A DNA stretch of 64,000 nucleotides from Pseudomonas defluvii. Lineage in GTDB: Bacteria; Pseudomonadota; Gammaproteobacteria; Pseudomonadales; Pseudomonadaceae. The DNA lies in NCBI RefSeq assembly GCF_001695625.1, contig NZ_MBPN01000013.1, positions 1 through 64,000 on the forward strand, given 5' to 3'. Below the pieces are notes generated by a model that saw only the letters and a program-made list of their open reading frames with translations, did no database searches and was not told the DNA's origin. A program made the translations under genes and the position numbers. Below are positions 59,767-64,000 of this stretch, in pieces (positions within the stretch are counted from its first letter, which is position 1; each line of letters begins with the position of its first letter).

Positions 59767-61116
59767 CTACGCTGTCGGCAACTCAATCACGAAGCGCGTC
59801 CAGCCCTGCGCTGATTCGCCATGAATGCTTCCGCCATGCGCCTTGATGATCGATTGGGTGATCGCCAGGCCCAAACCTGCGTGCTCACTGTTGCCCTCAT
59901 GGCGGGCCGGGTCGACGCGGTAGAATCGGTCGAACAGCCGCGGTATCAGCGCTGGGTCAATCGGCTCGCCGCTGTTGGCCACTTCCAGCCTCACACCCGC
60001 ATCCTGCTGTTCAAGCTTCAGGCGGATCTCGCCGCCAGCCGGGGTAAACCGCAAGGCATTGTCCAGCAGATTGGACAGTGCCCGGCGCAACATGTGGCGG
60101 TCGCCTTCCAGTCGCGCCTGGCCGATATGGCTCAAGCGTACCTGAGCGTCCTCGGCCAATGGTGCGTAGTACTCCAGCAGTGCGCCAACCTCATCTTCCA
60201 ATGTCAGCGGCTGGCGGCTGGGCATTAGCAGGCCGTTATCGGCCTTGGCCAGGTAGAGCATGTCGTTGACCAGTTGAGCCATCCACTGCAGCTCTTCAAG
60301 GTTGCCGTGCAGGGCCTCGCGGTACTCTTCCAGGCTGCGCGGACGGGTCAGGGTGACCTGGGTGTGGGTCAGCAGATTGGACAGCGGCGTACGCAGCTCA
60401 TGGGCGATGTCGGAAGAGAATGCCGAAAGGCGCTGGAAGGCATCGTCCAGTCGCTCAAGCATGGCGTTGACGGTGTTCGCCAGGTCCGCGAGCTCAATCG
60501 GCATCTGTGCTACCGGCAGGCGAGTGGTCAGCGATCGGGCCGAAACCCCGGCCGCCACTTCACCCATCTGCCGTAAGGGGCGCAGGCCACTGCGTACGGC
60601 CCAGGCGCCGAGCAGGGCGGTGGCCAGTGCCGAGAGGCCTACGGTCAGCCAGATCAGCCGTTGCATGCGCTGCAGGAAGTGCTGGTGATGGGTGATGTCG
60701 AGGAACAGTGTCAGGTTCGGTGTGCCGTCGCCGTCGAGGGGTTCGCTGAGGCTGCGATAATCGGCGCCGTCGCTCGTCAGGGTGTTCAGGCCGGGCGACA
60801 TTGGCGAGTCCGGCAGGCCGGGCTGGCTATCGAACCACAGGCGTCCGTCATTGCCGCGGATGCGCACGGCCAGATCGGCCTGATGGCTTAGCTCCGTCTG
60901 CAGCGCAGGCAGCCGCGTGTTCAGGCTTGCAGGGTCATGCACGCCCTCAAGTAGCTGACGCATCAACGACAGGCGGCCGCTGAGCAATTGCTGGTCCAAC
61001 TCGATGAAATGAGTTTCGCTGGCGCGACTGAACAGTACGCCAGCAAACAGCGAGACCACCGCCGTGCAGGCCGCAAACAGCAGCGCCAGGCGGTTGCCGA
61101 GTGAAAGACGGCGCAT
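59767..61116 (-). CDS. Heavy-metal-type sensor histidine kinase (CopS/CusS family)
   Basis: A 449-residue membrane kinase: TM1 at about 10-30, a periplasmic sensor of about 125 residues, TM2 at about 155-177, HAMP, and a HisKA domain with DIAHELRTPLSNLLTHTQ. The HATPase has NLLDNALRFTP, a G1 box reduced to VANSGEPIDP and RFYRVDPARH...GLGLAI. The layout and the adjoining OmpR-type regulator match copper or silver sensors. The N-box and G2 box are complete. Its start overlaps the regulator stop by 1 base (TGATG). Confidence 0.93.
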   Translation of the reverse strand: MRRLSLGNRLALLFAACTAVVSLFAGVLFSRASETHFIELDQQLLSGRLSLMRQLLEGVHDPASLNTRLPALQTELSHQADLAVRIRGNDGRLWFDSQPGLPDSPMSPGLNTLTSDGADYRSLSEPLDGDGTPNLTLFLDITHHQHFLQRMQRLIWLTVGLSALATALLGAWAVRSGLRPLRQMGEVAAGVSARSLTTRLPVAQMPIELADLANTVNAMLERLDDAFQRLSAFSSDIAHELRTPLSNLLTHTQVTLTRPRSLEEYREALHGNLEELQWMAQLVNDMLYLAKADNGLLMPSRQPLTLEDEVGALLEYYAPLAEDAQVRLSHIGQARLEGDRHMLRRALSNLLDNALRFTPAGGEIRLKLEQQDAGVRLEVANSGEPIDPALIPRLFDRFYRVDPARHEGNSEHAGLGLAITQSIIKAHGGSIHGESAQGWTRFVIELPTA

Positions 61117-61796
61117 CAGGCCGTCCGCTCTTCGAGGACGTAGCCCATGCCGCGCACGGTATGGATGAGCTTGTTGTCGTGTGCGTCGTCGATTTTGAGG
61201 CGCAGGCGGCGGATAGCGACCTCGATCACGTTGGTGTCGCTTTCAAAGTTCATGTCCCACACCTGCGAGGCAATCAGCGATTTTGGCAGTACTTCGCCTT
61301 GGCGGCGCAGCAGCAGTTCAAGCAGGGAAAACTCCTTGGCGGTCAGGTCGATGCGTTGCCCGGCGCGTTCCACCCGGCGGCGGATCAGGTCAAGGCTCAG
61401 GTCTGCCACACCCAGCAGGGTTTCTTGTGTCGGGCTGCTGCCGCGACGCAGCAGGGTGCGTACCCGCGCCAGCAATTCGGAGAAGGCGAACGGCTTGACC
61501 AGGTAATCGTCGGCACCCAGTTCCAGACCGTGCACGCGGTCTTCCACGGCATCGCGCGCCGTCAGGAACAGCACCGGGGTATCCAGCCCGGCGGCGCGCA
61601 CCGCCTGCAGGATCTGCCAGCCATCACGGCCTGGCAGCATGACATCAAGAATCAACAGCGCGTAATCGCCGCTGAGCGCCAGGTGCTGGCCCGTATTGCC
61701 ATCGGTGGCCAGCTCTGCGCTGAACCCGGCTTCGCTCAAGCCCTGGCACAGGTACTGGCCGGTCTTGGCCTGGTCTTCGACGATCAGCAGTTTCAT
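61116..61796 (-). CDS. OmpR-family response regulator (CopR/CusR type)
   Basis: A 226-residue regulator. The receiver has VEDQ, phospho-acceptor Asp near 51 in [17 protein letters not shown], the switch Thr in FLTARD and Lys in YLVKPF. The winged-helix DNA-binding domain includes [23 protein letters not shown] and [13 protein letters not shown], with the final VRGMGYVLE. It is the first gene of the regulator-kinase operon and diverges from the cupredoxin gene across a region containing a CopR-like box. Confidence 0.94.
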   Translation of the reverse strand: MKLLIVEDQAKTGQYLCQGLSEAGFSAELATDGNTGQHLALSGDYALLILDVMLPGRDGWQILQAVRAAGLDTPVLFLTARDAVEDRVHGLELGADDYLVKPFAFSELLARVRTLLRRGSSPTQETLLGVADLSLDLIRRRVERAGQRIDLTAKEFSLLELLLRRQGEVLPKSLIASQVWDMNFESDTNVIEVAIRRLRLKIDDAHDNKLIHTVRGMGYVLEERTA

Positions 61797-61858
61797 GGGG
61801 TGCTCATAGTATGGGTGGGCAGGGCGTTATACCGTGGTGTGAATGGCAAAAGGCAAAG

Positions 61859-61885
61859 CTGACGAAGTTGTAATCTTTTCGTCAG
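61859..61885. promoter_or_regulatory. CopR-type box in the regulator-cupredoxin divergent region
   Basis: CTGACGAA (61859-61866) and TTCGTCAG (61878-61885) are a perfect 8-bp inverted repeat. The left part, CTGACG-AAGTT-GTAAT, fits the CTGACA-N5-GTAAT pattern described for Pseudomonas CopR with one mismatch. It lies between the divergent starts, 62 bases from the regulator ATG and 65 from the cupredoxin ATG. Confidence 0.7.
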
Positions 61886-61950
61886 CTGGTTGCCAGTGGC
61901 ACCTCGCTAGAGTGGCTGTCATGTCGAGACAACCCCGGAGTAAACCGACC

Positions 61951-62475
61951 ATGTCACGTTTTATCCTTGCCGGCGCCTTGGCGCTGTTCAGCCTGCCGCT
62001 GTTTGCTGCGCCGGCGCAACCCTTTGCCTTCGGTCATCCCGCTACCGCAGACCAGGCAACCCGTACTGTCGAGGTGGAACTTGGCGACATGTACTTTGCC
62101 CCGCGTGCGCTGCAGGTCAAGGCGGGTGAGACCGTACGTTTCGTGCTGATCAACAAGGGCCAGTTGCCACACGAGTTCAACCTCGGTGATGCGGCCATGC
62201 ATGCTCGGCATCAACAGGAAATGCTCGCCATGCCGGGTGGGATGGATCACGCAAAAATGGACCATGGAAACATGAGCCACATGACGATGAATCATGGCGG
62301 GATGATGCACGGGGGCGGGATGTCCCATGACGATGCCAATGTGGTAATGGTCGCTCCCGGCAAGACCGCAGAACTGACCTGGACGTTCACCCAGTCGACC
62401 CCGATCGAGTTCGCCTGCAACGTTCCGGGCCACTACCAGGCCGGCATGGTGGGCAAGCTGACCATCGCTCAGTGA
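61951..62475 (+). CDS. Exported cupredoxin with Met/His-rich copper-binding insert
   Basis: A 174-residue periplasmic protein. After the signal peptide (SRFILAGALALFSLPLFAAPA) comes a plastocyanin-like domain with ligands His in LPHEFNLGD and Cys, His and Met in ACNVPGHYQAGM, a complete type 1 copper site. Between them about 35 residues are almost only Met, His, Gly and Asp (HAKMDHGNMSHMTMNHGGM). Such inserts bind Cu(I) or Cu(II), so a copper storage, buffering or delivery role is likely. GGAG lies about 10 bases before ATG 61951. An ATG at 61921 is possible but would break the signal peptide. Confidence 0.9.
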   Translation: MSRFILAGALALFSLPLFAAPAQPFAFGHPATADQATRTVEVELGDMYFAPRALQVKAGETVRFVLINKGQLPHEFNLGDAAMHARHQQEMLAMPGGMDHAKMDHGNMSHMTMNHGGMMHGGGMSHDDANVVMVAPGKTAELTWTFTQSTPIEFACNVPGHYQAGMVGKLTIAQ

Positions 62476-62543
62476 CAGGTGATTGCCCAACGCATGGCAC
62501 AAACCCGATAAACTAGGCGTATTTCGTCCTTCAGGTTTGAGCC

Positions 62544-63374
62544 ATGCATCCCGCCGCCGAACATTCCCCGCTGGGCAAGTCCAGCGAATACATCGCCACT
62601 TACACCCCGTCCCTGTTGTTCCCGATCCCGCGTGCGGCGAAGTGGGCTGAGCTGGGTGTCAGCGCTGACACCTTGCCTTGGCAGGGTGTCGACTACTGGA
62701 ACTGCTTTGAGTTGTCCTGGCTGCTGCCGTCCGGCAAGCCGGTGGTGGCCATCGGTGAGTTTGCGATCCCGGCCGATTCGCCGAACATCATTGAGTCGAA
62801 GTCGTTCAAGCTCTACCTCAATTCGCTGAACCAGACTGTATTCGCCTCGGTGCAAGCGCTGCAGGCCTGCCTGGAAAAAGACCTTTCGGCCGCCGCCGGC
62901 AAGCCGGTCGGTGTGCGCGTGCGTACCTTGTCTGAGGTCGAAGGGGAGGGCGTAGCGGCGTTGCCGGGTGTCTGTATTGATGACCTGGATGTCAGCATCA
63001 GCCAGTACGAGCATCCTCAGCCGGAGTTGCTGCGCTGCGATACTGGGCGGGTGGTCGAAGAAACCCTGCACAGCCATTTGCTCAAATCCAACTGCCCGGT
63101 CACCGGCCAGCCGGACTGGGGTAGCGTGACCGTGCATTACCGTGGCCCGGCGCTCGACCCTGCCAGCCTGTTGGCCTACCTGATCAGCTTCCGCCAGCAT
63201 GCGGACTTCCATGAACAGTGCGTAGAGCGGATCTACCTCGACCTCAAGCGTCTGCTCAAGCCTGAGACGCTGACGGTATATGCGCGCTATGTGCGCCGTG
63301 GCGGGCTGGACATCAACCCCTACCGCAGTACCGATACGATCAGTCTGGGCAATTCGCGGTTGGTACGCCAGTAA
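62544..63374 (+). CDS. queF: NADPH-dependent 7-cyano-7-deazaguanine reductase QueF (type II)
   Basis: Reduces preQ0 to preQ1 in queuosine synthesis; 276 residues, the long two-domain type. The QueF motif [15 protein letters not shown] is in the N-terminal half. The catalytic Cys in [12 protein letters not shown] and its Asp follow in the C-terminal half, with [16 protein letters not shown] 62544 follows a GTTTGAGCC leader with weak GAG. It is convergent with a small gene across a hairpin. Confidence 0.95.
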   Translation: MHPAAEHSPLGKSSEYIATYTPSLLFPIPRAAKWAELGVSADTLPWQGVDYWNCFELSWLLPSGKPVVAIGEFAIPADSPNIIESKSFKLYLNSLNQTVFASVQALQACLEKDLSAAAGKPVGVRVRTLSEVEGEGVAALPGVCIDDLDVSISQYEHPQPELLRCDTGRVVEETLHSHLLKSNCPVTGQPDWGSVTVHYRGPALDPASLLAYLISFRQHADFHEQCVERIYLDLKRLLKPETLTVYARYVRRGGLDINPYRSTDTISLGNSRLVRQ

Positions 63375-63376
63375 GC

Positions 63377-63406
63377 GCCAGCGCCTGCAGGGCTGCAGGT
63401 GCTGGC
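63377..63406. terminator. Hairpin between queF and the 87-residue gene
   Basis: A 13-bp stem with one G-T pair: GCCAGCGCCTGCA (63377-63389) with TGCAGGTGCTGGC (63394-63406), 4-base loop. No T-run follows on either strand, but it begins 2 bases after the queF stop. Confidence 0.6.
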
Positions 63407-63416
63407 TCTGGTACTC

Positions 63417-63680
63417 TCAGATACCCATGCTTTGCAGGCTCTGAACGATATTGCGCAAGGTGGCTGTCAGGCCAGGGTGGTCGACTTCGAAGCGTTCGAC
63501 CGCCAGGTTCACCCCGTCTACCAGGTTGTTTTCTGTGGAGAATTGCTCCAGTTTGAGCTCGGCTTCGATCTGTTGCATCAGCTGTTGCAGGTTTTCACGC
63601 TCTTCCAGTGAGAGCGGTGGATTTTGCTCCAGTTGCTCGCGCAGGGCCTCGATTTGCTGTTGCAGTTCGCGGGCAGGCAT
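63417..63680 (-). CDS. DUF4404-like small coiled-coil protein
   Basis: An 87-residue, strongly acidic protein with a long N-terminal amphipathic helix (ELQQQIEALREQLEQNPPLS, then EERENLQQLMQQIEAEL) and a C-terminal segment (VDGVNLAVERFEVDHPGLTATLRNIVQSL). This fits the DUF4404 family of unknown function. GGGAG precedes ATG 63680. About 120 bases separate it from the next gene, with no other feature seen. Confidence 0.82.
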   Translation of the reverse strand: MPARELQQQIEALREQLEQNPPLSLEERENLQQLMQQIEAELKLEQFSTENNLVDGVNLAVERFEVDHPGLTATLRNIVQSLQSMGI

Positions 63681-63803
63681 GGTGATCTCCCTCTATGAAT
63701 AGGCACAGCCATGGACCACCGCCACTGGCGAAAGGTCCATGCCATGTCTGACAGGGTAATCCACTCGGCGTTGCTTTGCATGACCCGGATCAACGGTGGT
63801 GTG

Positions 63804-64000
63804 TCAGGGCTTCTCGCCTTTGAGTCGACGCTGGCCAATATCGGCGAGGCAATCGTCGAGCGCTTCCAGATGGTCGATGACTGAATGCACGCCCAAGGCA
63901 TAGAGCTGCAGTGTCGCCTTGCCGCGTTTGTGTGCCTGTTCTTGCGGGCTCAAGGCCTGCCACTGGCTGCTGCTCAAACCACATAATGAGCCGCATGCCG
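63804..64000 (-). CDS. C-terminal end of a HAD hydrolase, phosphonoacetaldehyde-hydrolase-like (partial)
   Basis: Only the last 65 codons are in the window (stop at 63804-63806). The segment reads CGSLCGLSSSQWQALSPQEQ, a basic HKRGKATLQLY stretch, then ALGVHSVIDHLEALDDCLADI. The -GSxxGL...W-L... followed by LxxxGxHxVID pattern resembles the C-terminus of phosphonatase-type HAD proteins (PhnX and relatives). The catalytic domain lies outside, so activity cannot be judged. Confidence 0.6.
   Translation of the reverse strand, partial: ACGSLCGLSSSQWQALSPQEQAHKRGKATLQLYALGVHSVIDHLEALDDCLADIGQRRLKGEKP

Overview
The window is chromosomal DNA of a fluorescent Pseudomonas, most likely of the P. putida/P. 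fluorescens lineage. Gene content and order (aer, acnA, pdxB, moaB-moeA, cheV, slt, uup, fadBA, topA, sulA-lexA, psrA, nagZ, mtnP, mfd, gap, sthA, lolCDE, queF) match that genus. The DNA is GC-rich, nearly all open space is coding, and there are REP-type palindromes. Most of the window is core genome. No prophage, transposase, CRISPR array, tRNA or rRNA was recognised.

Layout. Positions 1-9600 hold the 3' part of aer, a CPBP membrane protease, aconitase, the rRNA methylase rlmM, tusA, a MATE pump and pdxB. Positions 9600-16530 hold a 56-residue orphan with its own promoter and terminator, an ABC exporter, a chemoreceptor behind two Pho-box-like sites, a malate:quinone oxidoreductase with a lipoprotein signal, a glycine-zipper protein and a small lipoprotein. 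Positions 16700-25440 hold moaB-moeA, a GDP-mannose/glycosyltransferase pair, a NarL-type two-component system, an HPt-like helical protein and cheV with a sigma-28 promoter. Positions 25500-31500 hold a MOSC protein, lytic transglycosylase, Uup, a universal stress protein with an Anr-like box and a small membrane protein.

Positions 31500-43800 hold a candidate small RNA, fadBA, topA, the SOS pair lexA-sulA, the fatty-acid regulator psrA with two overlapping operators, and the cell-wall/nucleoside genes ldt-nagZ-mtnP. Positions 43860-55840 hold a SNF2 helicase-csiV-mfd operon, an extended GAPDH, apbE without nqr neighbours, sthA, a phosphodiesterase and a PilZ protein. Positions 55930-64000 hold lolCDE, an exact 91-bp tandem array of REP pairs, a copper-type sensor/regulator pair divergent from a Met/His-rich cupredoxin, queF, a small DUF4404-type protein and the end of a HAD hydrolase.

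Themes. Energy taxis and chemotaxis (aer, the MCP, cheV) share flagellar or phosphate-type control signals. Central carbon and redox enzymes (acnA, mqo, gap, sthA, fadBA) dominate the metabolic genes. Envelope maintenance is represented by slt, csiV, nagZ, an L,D-transpeptidase and lolCDE, and DNA stability by topA, lexA, sulA, mfd and the SNF2 helicase.

The least explained items are the minus-strand small-RNA unit before fadB, the double Pho-box promoter of the chemoreceptor, the lipoprotein-type Mqo, the 56-residue protein and the 91-bp array. All were read by eye. Alignments, promoter scoring and structure prediction were not run.
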